From Chakrabartia godavariana (GTDB taxonomy: Bacteria > Pseudomonadota > Alphaproteobacteria > Sphingomonadales > Sphingomonadaceae): 64,000 nucleotides of DNA. Positions within the stretch are counted from its first letter, which is position 1. Every line of letters starts with the position of its first letter. This document shows positions 1 to 9,304 of this stretch, piece by piece. The position numbers were made by a program, and so were the translations under genes. The DNA is taken from NCBI GenBank assembly GCA_005518185.1, contig RKSN01000001.1, positions 744,501 through 808,500 of the forward strand, given 5' to 3'. The notes below the pieces were generated by a model. The model searched no databases. It saw nothing but the letters and a program-made list of their open reading frames with translations, and was not told the origin of the DNA.

Positions 1-37
1 GGGATGTGTCGCGTCGTCCCGGCGGTTGCGCGACCGA

Positions 38-1006
38 TCAGGCGAGTCGTTTTCTGGCCCAGCCGGAGAACCATTCGATCGAAAAGATCGTGATCAGAAT
101 GGCCAGCATGATCGTGCCGACATGTCCATAATCGAACATGTCGAAGCGCCCTTTGAGTTCCTGCCCGATGCCGCCCCCGCCAACGAGGCCGATGATCGTC
201 GACATGCGGAGGTTGCGGTCCAGGAGATAAAGCACATGCCCGAGATGAGCCGGCCAGGTCTGCGGCAGGATGGCAAGGCGCCAGACGATCAGGCGGGACA
301 CGCCCATCGCCCGGATGGCGCGCTGTGGCTGCGGATCGGCATCCTCTATGTCGTCGGCGAAGAATTTGCCCAGAAAGCCCGCACCATGGAGCGCGAGGGC
401 AAGCACGCCCGGCAACGCGCCGAAGCCGTAGAGCAGAACGAGGAACAGCGCGACCACCAGCTCAGGTATGGCACGCAGCGCCGCGATCAATCCGCGCACG
501 GCCGATCGCGCGGGCGCGTTGCCCATGATGTTGGACGCGGCCAGCAACGAAAGCGGAATGGCGGCCAGCAGGGCGAGGGCGGTCCCCCAAAAGGCGATTT
601 CAAGCGATAGGAGGAGCATCGCCGCCACCTCCGCGACGTAGCCGAACGGGCGGTAGAGATAGTGGCGTGTGGACACAGAGCGGACCTCCCGACCGGTGGC
701 GGGGTCCATCTGGCGTTCGGCCTCGACGACCGTTTCGATGCGGGAAAACAGGGGCAGGTTATCGATGTCCAGATCGGGCAGGCGCGACACTTCGGTGCGG
801 TCGGACAGCTGGAGCTGCATGAGCCCAACCCACGGCGAGGCGCGGTCGCCGGTCTGAGGCGCTGATGCCGACAGGAGCGACGTGAGCCCGACATGATGCG
901 CCGACGCAAGGGCCAGCAGGAGCAGGGCCGCTGCAAGCGCGCCCCGCCAGACCATGCCGCGTGATGGCGCGCGCATCCACCCGTCTGCTGGGTTTCGACC
1001 GGGCAT
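38..1006 (-). CDS. phnE: PhnE-type phosphonate ABC transporter permease
   Basis: This 322-aa protein is the inner-membrane permease of a phosphonate/phosphate-family ABC importer. One N-terminal membrane segment (about residues 17-37) is followed by a roughly 90-residue extracytoplasmic stretch. A block of helices comes next, containing the binding-protein-dependent permease loop (RAIRAMGVSRLIVWRLAILP) that contacts the ATPase. The C-terminal GLVGGGGIGQEL is characteristic of PhnE. Its start codon overlaps the phnC stop by one base, so the subunits are probably translationally coupled. The substrate (phosphonate, phosphite or a phosphate ester) cannot be read from sequence. Confidence 0.9.
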   Translation of the reverse strand: MPGRNPADGWMRAPSRGMVWRGALAAALLLLALASAHHVGLTSLLSASAPQTGDRASPWVGLMQLQLSDRTEVSRLPDLDIDNLPLFSRIETVVEAERQMDPATGREVRSVSTRHYLYRPFGYVAEVAAMLLLSLEIAFWGTALALLAAIPLSLLAASNIMGNAPARSAVRGLIAALRAIPELVVALFLVLLYGFGALPGVLALALHGAGFLGKFFADDIEDADPQPQRAIRAMGVSRLIVWRLAILPQTWPAHLGHVLYLLDRNLRMSTIIGLVGGGGIGQELKGRFDMFDYGHVGTIMLAILITIFSIEWFSGWARKRLA

Positions 1007-1755
1007 CAGCTCTGCCGTGACAATCGGCGCAGATCGCGTGGCGGGCGGGTGATGCCTGCGCCTGCGGTTTGCCGTTCGTCGGAGAGGACGCGGCCGTTCT
1101 CCAGCGTCACGATGCGCGGGAAATAGCGCCGGGCAAGATCATGCTGGTGCAGGCTGCACACAAGCGAAGCGCCAAGGCGGCTGGAAAGGCTTGTCAGCAG
1201 GATCATCATGTCTTCGGCGAGCAATGGGTCGAGGCTCGCCACCGGTTCATCGACGAGAATGACGGCCGGGCTGCCCATCATGGCGCGGGCAATCGCCACG
1301 CGCTGCTGCTGCCCGCCCGACAGGTCGAGCACCCGATGTCGTGCGCGATGCGCCTCGATCCCGACGGCGCCCAGCGCGGACATGGCTTCGGCGACAACAG
1401 CATCGGGATAGACGCCGAGAAGGATGCGCCAGGGCGCCAGCCGTGCCGCGCTGCCCATCATGACGTTCTGAAGCACGCTTGCCCGGCGGACGAGCGCGAA
1501 CTGCTGATGCACCATGGCGATGCGTTTGCGCAATTCCCGGGCGGCGGGCAGGGACCCGTCAATCCCGGCGATGGAAAAGCGCCCGCGGGTCGGGCGGCAC
1601 AGCCCGGCCGCCATATTGAGCAAGGTCGATTTGCCAGCACCGGACGGACCGAGGATCGCGACCTGCTCCCCCGGGCCGATCCGGAGCGACAGGCCGTCAA
1701 GCGGACGGACCGACTGCGCAAGCGCGATCGTGACGTCCTCAAAGTCCAGTCTCAC
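1006..1755 (-). CDS. phnC: PhnC-type phosphonate ABC transporter ATPase
   Basis: This 249-aa cytoplasmic ATPase powers the importer. It shows Walker A GPSGAGKST (about residues 36-44), the Q-loop MVHQQFALV, the ABC signature LSGGQQQRVAIARA and Walker B VILVDEP followed by the switch His in CSLHQHD. Family knowledge places it with PhnC ATPases. It overlaps phnD upstream by four bases (ATGA) and phnE downstream by one base, so all three genes form a tight operon transcribed leftwards. Confidence 0.92.
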   Translation of the reverse strand: MRLDFEDVTIALAQSVRPLDGLSLRIGPGEQVAILGPSGAGKSTLLNMAAGLCRPTRGRFSIAGIDGSLPAARELRKRIAMVHQQFALVRRASVLQNVMMGSAARLAPWRILLGVYPDAVVAEAMSALGAVGIEAHRARHRVLDLSGGQQQRVAIARAMMGSPAVILVDEPVASLDPLLAEDMMILLTSLSSRLGASLVCSLHQHDLARRYFPRIVTLENGRVLSDERQTAGAGITRPPRDLRRLSRQS

Positions 1756-2684
1756 GGCGCGGTCTCGCCCTGCGCGGCGCGGCGCAGGATGGCTTCCTTG
1801 CGTTCGGGCCCCACCAGCCGCGCCAGTTGGCTGACCTGATCGAACGCCTTTTGCGGAAAGCCGGTGGTATAGCCATCAACGACGGCGCCACCATAACCGC
1901 GGATCATCTCCTTCTGTATGTCCGGGTTGGCCGCAAGGCCGTTGAGCGCGGCACCCACCCGTGCGGCCACCTCCTGCGACAGGCCGTGCCGGACGACGAG
2001 CGGCGGGTAGGGGATCTCCTCGCTGATGATGAGCGGCCGCAGCTGATCCGCGCCGGGAAGGTTTGCCCGCAGCGCGCGATTATAGGACTCGACCGAAAGC
2101 GCCGCTGCATCCACCTGCCCGTTGGCGAGTGCGGAAAGGCTTGCGGCGTGGCTGCCAAGGATGCGGATCGCCTTCATGTCGCGCGCGGGGTCCACCCCTG
2201 CCTTCAGCAGCATCGCGACCGGATAGAGGAAGGACGAGGTGGAATTGGCGTCACCTAGCGCCAGGCTGCGCCCGCGCAAGTCGGCAGGCGTGGCAATGTC
2301 GCTGTCCTTGCGCACGAAAATGGCTGCGCGGTAGCTGGAATGTCGGTTGCGATAGGCAACGGCCAGAAAGTCGGCGCAACGTCGGTCCCGTGCCTCGATA
2401 AAGGTGCTCGGCCCCAGAAAGGCGATGTCGGCCTGGCCCGCGCAAAGGGCTTCCACCGCGCCGCTATAGGATTGCGCCACCTTCAGATCGAAGGACAGGT
2501 GTGTGACCTTTCCCACGGCATCAAATAAGGGGCGATAGTCGCTGAGCGTGCCGCTTTCGGTGCCGCCATCGGCGGGGATGAGGATGACGCGCAGGGCCGG
2601 ATCGGTGCGCGCGCAGGATGCGAGGATGCCGGACCCGGCGATCCCCATCAGGATCAGCAACGCGATTAGCCACCGCCGAATCAT
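1752..2684 (-). CDS. phnD: PhnD-like substrate-binding lipoprotein
   Basis: This 310-aa protein belongs to the phosphate/phosphite/phosphonate-binding family of ABC binding proteins. The N-terminus has a hydrophobic signal ending in the lipobox LASC (Cys about residue 24), so it should be a lipoprotein held at the periplasmic face of the inner membrane. Typical PhnD features are visible: the pattern LCAGQADIAFLGP and YRAAIFVRKDS, followed by PADLRGRSLALGDANSTSS, which forms the phosphonyl-group pocket in relatives. It is the first gene of the phnD-phnC-phnE operon. Confidence 0.88.
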   Translation of the reverse strand: MIRRWLIALLILMGIAGSGILASCARTDPALRVILIPADGGTESGTLSDYRPLFDAVGKVTHLSFDLKVAQSYSGAVEALCAGQADIAFLGPSTFIEARDRRCADFLAVAYRNRHSSYRAAIFVRKDSDIATPADLRGRSLALGDANSTSSFLYPVAMLLKAGVDPARDMKAIRILGSHAASLSALANGQVDAAALSVESYNRALRANLPGADQLRPLIISEEIPYPPLVVRHGLSQEVAARVGAALNGLAANPDIQKEMIRGYGGAVVDGYTTGFPQKAFDQVSQLARLVGPERKEAILRRAAQGETAP

Positions 2685-2788
2685 GCAATCACAGCACCGC
2701 CCTTCGGCCCGGGGCCTAGGGCGGTGATGTGACGCATCTGTGAAAACGGGCGGCGCGGCCTGCTCTGCAAACCGCGCCGGATAGGACT

Positions 2789-4984
2789 TTAGAAGGATGT
2801 CTGGAACGAGACAAACACGCTGCGCGGCTTGCCTTCGAACTCATAGCCGTAGAAATATTGCGGGCTGTTGAGCACGATCTCGCCGCGGTTGTAGGCCGAG
2901 CTGTAGAACATGTTCGCGAAGCCGTAGCGTTCGGCATAGTGCTCATCGAGGATGTTGACGAAGCGGAGCTGGATCTTGTGCTGGCGGTTTTCACCCGCCC
3001 AATAGGCAAGCGACCCGTTCAGCAGGAAGTAATTGCCGAAATTGGTCCGCAGCGAGTTGTTGACGCCGCCCGTCGCATATTCCGGGCCCTGATAACGCGG
3101 GTAGAGCGTCATGTGGATGCGCTGGTCCGGGCTGTGATAGGCGAGCGTTCCCTGCAGCATATATTCGGGCGTCTCGTTGATCTGCAGCGTCGAGCCCTTC
3201 AGGTGCGCCTTTTGCTTGGTGAAGCTCAGGCTGGTCGTGATCGTCTTGCCAATGTTGAAATCGATATTGGCGGTCAGACCGCGGATCTGCGTGGTCGCAG
3301 TGTTGTTGAAGTAGGTGTTCGGCCGAAGTCCGGAGGTCGTCTGGATCCGGTTCTGGATGTCGGTGCGGAAATAGCCGACTTCAGCGGCGAGCGTGACGTT
3401 GCCCATTTCCTTCGAAAAGCCACCGGCCACGTTGTACGTCTCGGTCGTTTCGGTCTTCAGGTTCGGATTGCCGATAAGCGTTTCGCTCTGGGCGTTGAGT
3501 TCGTTGACCTTCGGCAGGCTGTACGACGTACCGCCATTGGCGCGCACGTAGAAGTCACCGATCGGCTGCCGCAGGCCGAACTTCCAGATGGTGCGCGCCT
3601 TGAAGCGCGCCGAGAAATCGTGGCGGGCCGCCAGCGAGATCTTGGTGTCCGGGCTGAACGGCAGCGTCGGACGGAAATCGGCATAGAGGCCGGTCACCGT
3701 CGTCGACTTGTCGCCAATCGGGAAAACAGGGTCTGAATCGTCGCGATAGTTGACGATCTGGATGCCACCCACGACCTCCAGCGCCTGACCGAAATTGATC
3801 GTGTTGCGCAGGTTGAGGCCCATTTCCTGATAGCCGCCGACCTTCGAGTCCTTGCCGAAGCCCTTATTGGGGAAGGGGATCGACTTGCCCGTGGCGCTGC
3901 CGAACGGCGTGAGGATGGCAGGGTTGGACGGCTGCGGGCAGCCGGTGCGGATCTTGCAGATTTCCGCAAAGGTCTCGGTGTTGTTGAGGAGCGGATTGTT
4001 CCAATAGGCTGCAAATTCAGTGTAGGCGCTGTCGGACCATTTGCGGTCGAGCGAGAGATCGATGATCGGATAGCGTACGCGGTTCGGCGAGTAGGTTTCC
4101 ACGTTCGGGAAGGCATCCTGGAACTCGATCTGCGTATACTGTGCGCCGAGCCGGAACTCGCTCTTGTCGTCGACCTTCCAGAGATATTTGAGACCGACAT
4201 TGCTGCGGTTCAGCGGATATTTCTGGATGCCGCCCGCTGCCGCCACGTTGTCCACGAAGCTTTCGGGGGCGTAGATGCGGGGGCCATCGGTCTGGATGGT
4301 GCCGCCGTAGAACATGACGCTGTGGCGTCCTTCCGCGTCGAGCGGGAAGCGGGCATTGCCCCAGATTTCGCGGGTGTTGAAGGAGCCATATTGGGCGCCA
4401 AGCTCAATCTTGCTCGTGCCATCCGGCCGCTTGGTCACAATGCTGATGACGCCGATGCCGCCGTTGCTGCCGAAGAACAGGCTGTTGCCGCCCCGGAAGA
4501 CTTCCACGCGTTCGATCATATGCGGGTCGATCGTCGTCGTGCCCCAGATGTCCTCAAGCGCAGGCCCACGGTCATAGAGCGGGACGCCGTCCAGGACGAC
4601 GAGCGTGTCGCGGTCCCCGCCGCCGTCGAGCCGGATCGTGTATTCGCCTTCGTCCGGCGAATAGCCGACATTGGCACCCTTGATGAGGAACTGGGCGAGT
4701 TCGGCGAAGTTGGTTGCGCCGGTCGACTCGATTTCCTGTGCACTGACAACCTGCACATTGTTGCCGAATTCGATGGCTTCGGCGGCAAGCTGCGTCGCTT
4801 CGATGCGCTTGCCGGTCACGATCAGTTCGCGCGGCAATTCGGCGCTGCTCTCGGCGCTTTCCGCGTCGCTTGCAGCGTCTGCGGCAAAGGCCGGCGTCGT
4901 CGCAAGTGCTGTGGTCAGAAGAAGTGCGATGGCGCTTGCGCGCGAACGACCGGTGCGTGTTGTCACTTCGATTACCCCTGTCAT
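2789..4984 (-). CDS. TonB-dependent outer-membrane receptor
   Basis: This 731-aa receptor has a signal peptide ending near AFAADA, a TonB-box-like ELIVTGKR, and a plug domain with LDGVPLYDRGPALEDIWG and VEVFRGGNSLFFGSNGGIGVISIVTKRP. A 22-stranded barrel ends in aromatic Phe (VFVSFQTSF), the signal for the BAM machinery. It lies between the phn-type importer and the divergent RpiR regulator. It probably brings the same phosphorus-containing ligand across the outer membrane, but that is inferred from position only. Confidence 0.9.
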   Translation of the reverse strand: MTGVIEVTTRTGRSRASAIALLLTTALATTPAFAADAASDAESAESSAELPRELIVTGKRIEATQLAAEAIEFGNNVQVVSAQEIESTGATNFAELAQFLIKGANVGYSPDEGEYTIRLDGGGDRDTLVVLDGVPLYDRGPALEDIWGTTTIDPHMIERVEVFRGGNSLFFGSNGGIGVISIVTKRPDGTSKIELGAQYGSFNTREIWGNARFPLDAEGRHSVMFYGGTIQTDGPRIYAPESFVDNVAAAGGIQKYPLNRSNVGLKYLWKVDDKSEFRLGAQYTQIEFQDAFPNVETYSPNRVRYPIIDLSLDRKWSDSAYTEFAAYWNNPLLNNTETFAEICKIRTGCPQPSNPAILTPFGSATGKSIPFPNKGFGKDSKVGGYQEMGLNLRNTINFGQALEVVGGIQIVNYRDDSDPVFPIGDKSTTVTGLYADFRPTLPFSPDTKISLAARHDFSARFKARTIWKFGLRQPIGDFYVRANGGTSYSLPKVNELNAQSETLIGNPNLKTETTETYNVAGGFSKEMGNVTLAAEVGYFRTDIQNRIQTTSGLRPNTYFNNTATTQIRGLTANIDFNIGKTITTSLSFTKQKAHLKGSTLQINETPEYMLQGTLAYHSPDQRIHMTLYPRYQGPEYATGGVNNSLRTNFGNYFLLNGSLAYWAGENRQHKIQLRFVNILDEHYAERYGFANMFYSSAYNRGEIVLNSPQYFYGYEFEGKPRSVFVSFQTSF

Positions 4985-5106
4985 TTCGATTGTCTGTCCG
5001 CCCAGACGTGCTCTCCGGGAGAGGATGGCTGGACCGACGGGGGCACTCGCTAAGGTGATTCGATGACAGTGGTATGAAATAAACTCACTTTGATAGTCTC
5101 ATAAGA

Positions 5107-5121
5107 ATGACATATATTCAT
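5107..5121. promoter_or_regulatory. ATGA-7-TCAT inverted repeat in the divergent rpiR/TonB-receptor region
   Basis: The 224-bp space between the TonB receptor and the RpiR gene is AT-rich for this genome. It holds ATGA (5107-5110) and TCAT (5118-5121) around CATATAT. A related inverted repeat (ATGAGTA-5-TACTCAT) lies upstream of the PHP gene. RpiR regulators bind dyads beside the genes they control, so these are candidate operators. The arms are only four bases here, so this one is weak. Confidence 0.25.
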
Positions 5122-5208
5122 GCTTGCAACGGGAGGGGCGCACGGGCAGGCTGGCCACGGTGACGGTTAATCCAATGGTTCCTACTGGCGCCCGGCTGAC
5201 GAGGTGAT

Positions 5209-6111
5209 GTGAAATTGAACGACGAAGCAGCACGCGCGCGAGCGGTTGGAACAGGCGAGGCGCAGCCCGTCGACAATGCGACGACACGTATCCGGATTGC
5301 CCTGCCGACCATGGCCAAGGGCGCGCGGCGGATTGCGGACTATATTCTAGCCCAGCCGGCAGAGATCGTGCGGATGTCGATCACTGGCCTCGCAGACGCC
5401 ATTGACGTCAGCGAAGGCAGCATCATCAATTTCTGCCGCCGCATTGGCCTCTCGGGGTTCCAGCAGCTCAAGCTCAGCCTTGCGCAGGAGATCGTCCAGC
5501 CCGTCCACTTCATCCATGAGGATCTGGACCGCGGCGACGATGTCGATGCGATCTGCCGCAAGGTGTTCCACTCCGGAATCCAGGCGCTTCGGGACACTCT
5601 GTCGGTGCTCGATCCGGCCGCTGTTGCGGCTGCAGTGGAGATGATAACATCTTCAAAACGCGTTGAAATATACGGGATTGGGTCGTCTGCGCCCATTGCC
5701 GAGGATGCGCACTACCGGATGCTTAGAATTGGCATCGATGCCCGTGCCGTCACCGACAGCCATGTGCAGGCGATCAGCGCTTCGCGATGCAATCCGGACG
5801 TGACGGTCCTGACGATCAGCCATACGGGGTCGACGCACGAGACGGTTTCCGCGACGCGGCTGGCCAAAGAGGCCGGGGCCCGCACGATCGTGCTCACCAA
5901 CTTTTCGCGCTCGCCCATCCATGCCCATGCCGATCTCGTGCTTTACACGATGGCGCGCGAGACCGAGTTTCGCACTGAGGCGATGGCGAGCCGGATTGCG
6001 CAGCTGTGCGTGATCGACACGCTGATCGCGGCGCTGGCCATCGCCGATTATGAGCGGGCCACGGATACGCTCCAGAAAACCTTCGACGTGCTGTCGATCA
6101 AGCGTTTCTAG
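5209..6111 (+). CDS. MurR/RpiR-family transcriptional regulator (HTH + SIS)
   Basis: This 300-aa regulator starts at a GTG preceded by GAGG. The N-terminal half is the RpiR helix-turn-helix (about residues 25-100, with ADAIDVSEGSIINFCRRIGLSGFQQLKLSLAQE). The C-terminal half is a sugar-isomerase SIS domain (YGIGSSAPIAEDAHYRMLRIGIDA, then TVLTISHTGSTHET), which binds phosphosugars in family members. It diverges from the TonB receptor and precedes the PHP gene, so it probably controls both sides. Its effector is likely a phosphorylated metabolite. Confidence 0.9.
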   Translation: MKLNDEAARARAVGTGEAQPVDNATTRIRIALPTMAKGARRIADYILAQPAEIVRMSITGLADAIDVSEGSIINFCRRIGLSGFQQLKLSLAQEIVQPVHFIHEDLDRGDDVDAICRKVFHSGIQALRDTLSVLDPAAVAAAVEMITSSKRVEIYGIGSSAPIAEDAHYRMLRIGIDARAVTDSHVQAISASRCNPDVTVLTISHTGSTHETVSATRLAKEAGARTIVLTNFSRSPIHAHADLVLYTMARETEFRTEAMASRIAQLCVIDTLIAALAIADYERATDTLQKTFDVLSIKRF

Positions 6112-6151
6112 ACAGGTGACACGACAGGCGGCGCTCAGCGCGTGCCGTGTC

Positions 6152-6170
6152 ATGAGTAAGACATACTCAT
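6152..6170. promoter_or_regulatory. Inverted repeat between rpiR and the PHP gene (operator or weak terminator)
   Basis: ATGAGTA (6152-6158) and TACTCAT (6164-6170) form a perfect 7-bp inverted repeat with a 5-bp spacer, followed by a run of six T. It could be an RpiR operator for the PHP gene or a weak intrinsic terminator for the regulator. The stem is AT-rich, which argues against a strong terminator. Confidence 0.35.
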
Positions 6171-6237
6171 TTTTTATGAATTGCAGAACTGAGCTGCCAT
6201 CTGTCCCGCGCGGCTCGTTCAGCAACAGGAACCCGCC

Positions 6238-7536
6238 ATGTCCAGATTCGCCCGTCTTCTCGTTCCCTTTGTATGTGCCGTCTCGGTCGCAGCGTCGGCC
6301 AGCGCCCAGCAGGCGGAGGAGACCCGCTGGTGGAAGGGCAATACGCACACGCACAGCTGGTGGAGCGATGGCGACACGCCGCCGGAGATGATCTCGGCTT
6401 GGTACAAGGAGCGGGGCTGGAATTTCGTTGTCTTCAGCGACCACAACATCATGCAAGACGGTGTGAAATGGTATCCGCTGACGAAGCCCGCAACGCAGCA
6501 GGCCTATCAGGACTATCTGAAGGGCTTTGGCCCCGACTGGGTTGAGACGCGCGACAATGCGGGCGTCACTGAGGTCAAGATCAAGACCCTCGACGAATTT
6601 GGCGCGCTGTACAGCGAACCGGGCAAGTTCATTTTCGTGAAGGGCCTGGAAATCACCGGCAAGTTCCACACGCACCCCATCCACATCAACGGCGTCAATG
6701 TGGCGACCAAGATCGAGCCACAGGCGGGCGACAGCATCAGCGGCGTGATCCAGAACACGGTGAACGCCGTAAATGCTTACGGGGAGAGCGCAGGCCGTCC
6801 GGTCTTTGCGCACCTGAACCACCCGAACTTCCATTATGCGGTGCAGCCGGAAGACTTTTTCAACATTGATGCGGCGCCGGGTGAAGGCTTCTTTGAAATC
6901 TACAACGGTCATCCCCGCGTCCACAATGCGGGTGACGCCTTGCATCACCCGACCGAGCGCATGTGGGACATCGTGCTCGCAAAGCGGCTGGGCGAGTTCA
7001 ACAAGAGCGTGGTCTACGGCATGGCGACCGACGACGCGCACGAATACACCGCCTGGGGCGAAGGCAAGACGAACCCCGGTCGCGGCTGGGTGATGGTCCG
7101 GGCCAAGCGGCTGACCCCGAACACGATCACGACGGCCATGAAGCAGGGCGATTTCTACAGCAGCTCGGGCGTCGAGCTTGAGGCGCTGACGGCAAATCCG
7201 TCGGGTCTGTCGCTCAAGGTCCGTCCAAAGGATGGCGTCAAATATCGCATCGAATTTGTCGGCACGCTCAAGACTGCCAATCTGAACGGCACGCCCAAGG
7301 CGGTTCCGCATGAGCATGAAGGCAATGCGGACCACGTTCACAAGCTGACCTACACCTATTCCAAGGATGTCGGGCGGGTGCTGAAGTCGGTGGAGGGGAC
7401 CGAGGCCCACTACACGCTCACTGGCAAGGAACTGTATGTCCGCGCCCGTGTCGTCTCGGATCGCCCCCATCCCAATGCCGCCGAGCCGGGCGATGTGGAA
7501 ATGGCCTGGACCCAGCCTGTCGTTCCCGCAAAATAA
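6238..7536 (+). CDS. Exported PHP-domain phosphoesterase-like protein
   Basis: This 432-aa protein has a signal peptide (cleavage near ASAQQ, residue about 22) and an N-terminal PHP metal-binding domain. The first histidine cluster is KGNTHTHSWWSDGD, followed by VVFSDHN; later FAHLNHPNFH and TDDAHEYTAWG supply further metal ligands. PHP domains hydrolyse phosphate esters or diesters with a multinuclear metal centre. The last third (about 320-432) is a beta-rich region of unclear function. Being exported and next to a TonB receptor, RpiR regulator and phn importer, it may release the transported phosphorus compound in the periplasm. That role is inferred. Confidence 0.78.
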   Translation: MSRFARLLVPFVCAVSVAASASAQQAEETRWWKGNTHTHSWWSDGDTPPEMISAWYKERGWNFVVFSDHNIMQDGVKWYPLTKPATQQAYQDYLKGFGPDWVETRDNAGVTEVKIKTLDEFGALYSEPGKFIFVKGLEITGKFHTHPIHINGVNVATKIEPQAGDSISGVIQNTVNAVNAYGESAGRPVFAHLNHPNFHYAVQPEDFFNIDAAPGEGFFEIYNGHPRVHNAGDALHHPTERMWDIVLAKRLGEFNKSVVYGMATDDAHEYTAWGEGKTNPGRGWVMVRAKRLTPNTITTAMKQGDFYSSSGVELEALTANPSGLSLKVRPKDGVKYRIEFVGTLKTANLNGTPKAVPHEHEGNADHVHKLTYTYSKDVGRVLKSVEGTEAHYTLTGKELYVRARVVSDRPHPNAAEPGDVEMAWTQPVVPAK

Positions 7537-7822
7537 GCGTCTTCCCGCGCCTGCCGCACCGGACGCGGTGTGGCGGGCGCCGCCGGGCGATGGGCCGCAC
7601 GCTTGCCTGCCGGTCCGTTGCGGCTAAATTGCGCTGCGGGGTGTTCCTGATTTCAGGACGGCGCGTTCGAAACGTCGGTCATTTGGGGCTTTGGTCCGCT
7701 TGAAATTTCGTGCACGGCCCGGAATGCAAATGATTTTGGCGAAATGGACGTCTCGTGAAGCCTGCTTGTCTTGGTGATTTTGTCTTTGTTCGTGTGTTGA
7801 CCGACGCCAGCGGTGCGCCGCA

Positions 7823-9196
7823 ATGATCTCGATCCTCAATCTGTTTCGCATCGGGATCGGGCCGTCGAGCTCGCACACGGTCGGCCCGATGCGCATTGCC
7901 AAGCGTTTCTTGCAGGACGTTGAGCGCGCCGGGCAGCTGGTGGACGTTTCCAGCGTCCATGTGCAGCTTCAGGGGTCTTTGGCGCTGACCGGGATCGGCC
8001 ATGGTTCGCCGGATGCCTGCCTTCTGGGCCTGCTCGGGCAGGAGCCTGACCTTGTCGACCCGGCACAGGTGGACGACCTGCTGCGCGCGGCACGTTCCGG
8101 GCGGCTGGCTCTGCTCGGGCGGCATGAGATCGACTTTGATCCGCGCACACATCTGGAGCTTGCCTGCGAGATCGTCCCCGAACTGCACCCCAATGGCATG
8201 CGGCTGCGGGCGTATGACGCGGCGGGACAGTTGCTGGCCGATGAGAGCTGGTTTTCGACCGGAGGCGGGTTCATCGCGAGCGAGAGCCAGTTGCGCTCGC
8301 CAAGCCCGGACGACCTGATCAGCGCGCGCGTGCAGCCGCCTTATCCCTTTGGCTCGGCTGCAGAATTGCTGGCGCAATGTGCCGCGCACCAGCTGACGAT
8401 TTCGCAGATCGTGCTGGCCAACGAAGCCCTGTGGCAGGATGAGGCGAGCACCTTCAGCGGAATTGATCGCGTCATCGACGCGATGTTTTCCTGCATTGAC
8501 CGGGGGTTGTCGGCCGAAGGCGTCCTGCCGGGCGGTCTCAAGGTTCGGCGCCGTGCGCCCGAGCTTTGGAACAAGCTCGTCGTGCAGGCCGCACCGAATG
8601 AGACCGAAGTCCTGCTCGACCGCCTGAACGTCTATGCCATGGCGGTGAACGAGGAGAATGCCGCCGGTGGCCGGGTCGTGACCGCGCCGACCAACGGCGC
8701 TGCGGGGATCATCCCGGCGGTGCTGCGCCATTATTGCTATGAGGGCGCCGACGCGCGTGACCGGGCGCGCAAGTTTCTGCTGACGGCGGGTGCCATTGGC
8801 CTGCTGTACAAGCAGCGGGCGTCGATTTCCGGGGCGGAGATGGGGTGTCAGGGCGAGGTGGGCGTGGCCTGCTCCATGGCCGCCGCCGGTCTCGCGGCTG
8901 TCTGGGGCGGGACGCCAGAGCAGGTCGCGGCCGCTGCCGAAATCGGCATGGAACACAATCTCGGCCTGACCTGCGATCCCGTCGGCGGGCTCGTGCAGAT
9001 CCCCTGCATTGAGCGCAATGCCATTGGCGCCGTCAAAGCCGTGAATGCCGCGCGTCTGGCCCTGCACAGCCATGAACAGGCAAAGGTCTCGCTGGATCAG
9101 GTGATCGAGACGATGCGCCAGACCGGCCTCGACATGTCCAGCAAGTATAAGGAAACCAGCCAGGGCGGCCTTGCCGTCAACGTTGTGGCCTGCTGA
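7823..9196 (+). CDS. sdaA: L-serine ammonia-lyase (iron-sulfur type)
   Basis: This 457-aa enzyme deaminates L-serine to pyruvate and ammonia using a [4Fe-4S] cluster. The beta-domain start [17 protein letters not shown] is diagnostic. The alpha domain contains [46 protein letters not shown] and [17 protein letters not shown], which supply the cluster cysteines. Length matches single-chain SdaA/SdaB enzymes. The 286 bp before it hold no recognisable gene or riboswitch. Confidence 0.95.
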   Translation: MISILNLFRIGIGPSSSHTVGPMRIAKRFLQDVERAGQLVDVSSVHVQLQGSLALTGIGHGSPDACLLGLLGQEPDLVDPAQVDDLLRAARSGRLALLGRHEIDFDPRTHLELACEIVPELHPNGMRLRAYDAAGQLLADESWFSTGGGFIASESQLRSPSPDDLISARVQPPYPFGSAAELLAQCAAHQLTISQIVLANEALWQDEASTFSGIDRVIDAMFSCIDRGLSAEGVLPGGLKVRRRAPELWNKLVVQAAPNETEVLLDRLNVYAMAVNEENAAGGRVVTAPTNGAAGIIPAVLRHYCYEGADARDRARKFLLTAGAIGLLYKQRASISGAEMGCQGEVGVACSMAAAGLAAVWGGTPEQVAAAAEIGMEHNLGLTCDPVGGLVQIPCIERNAIGAVKAVNAARLALHSHEQAKVSLDQVIETMRQTGLDMSSKYKETSQGGLAVNVVAC

Positions 9197-9304
9197 GGAT
9201 CGCGACGCCGTGGGCCATTGCGTGCCGGAGCCTGCGCCCTATGCTGCGTAGCGCGCGCTGACCCCAGGAGAGGGCACGCAATAGAGCGGGCGCGGATCGG
9301 GGGG

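Noticed and set aside
5653-7470. Long minus-strand open frame across the RpiR and PHP genes
   Set aside because: No recognisable domains and low complexity; it spans two clear plus-strand genes with conserved motifs.
7679-9073. Long minus-strand open frame opposite L-serine deaminase
   Set aside because: Plus-strand gene has all SdaA motifs; the opposite frame is a codon-bias artefact.
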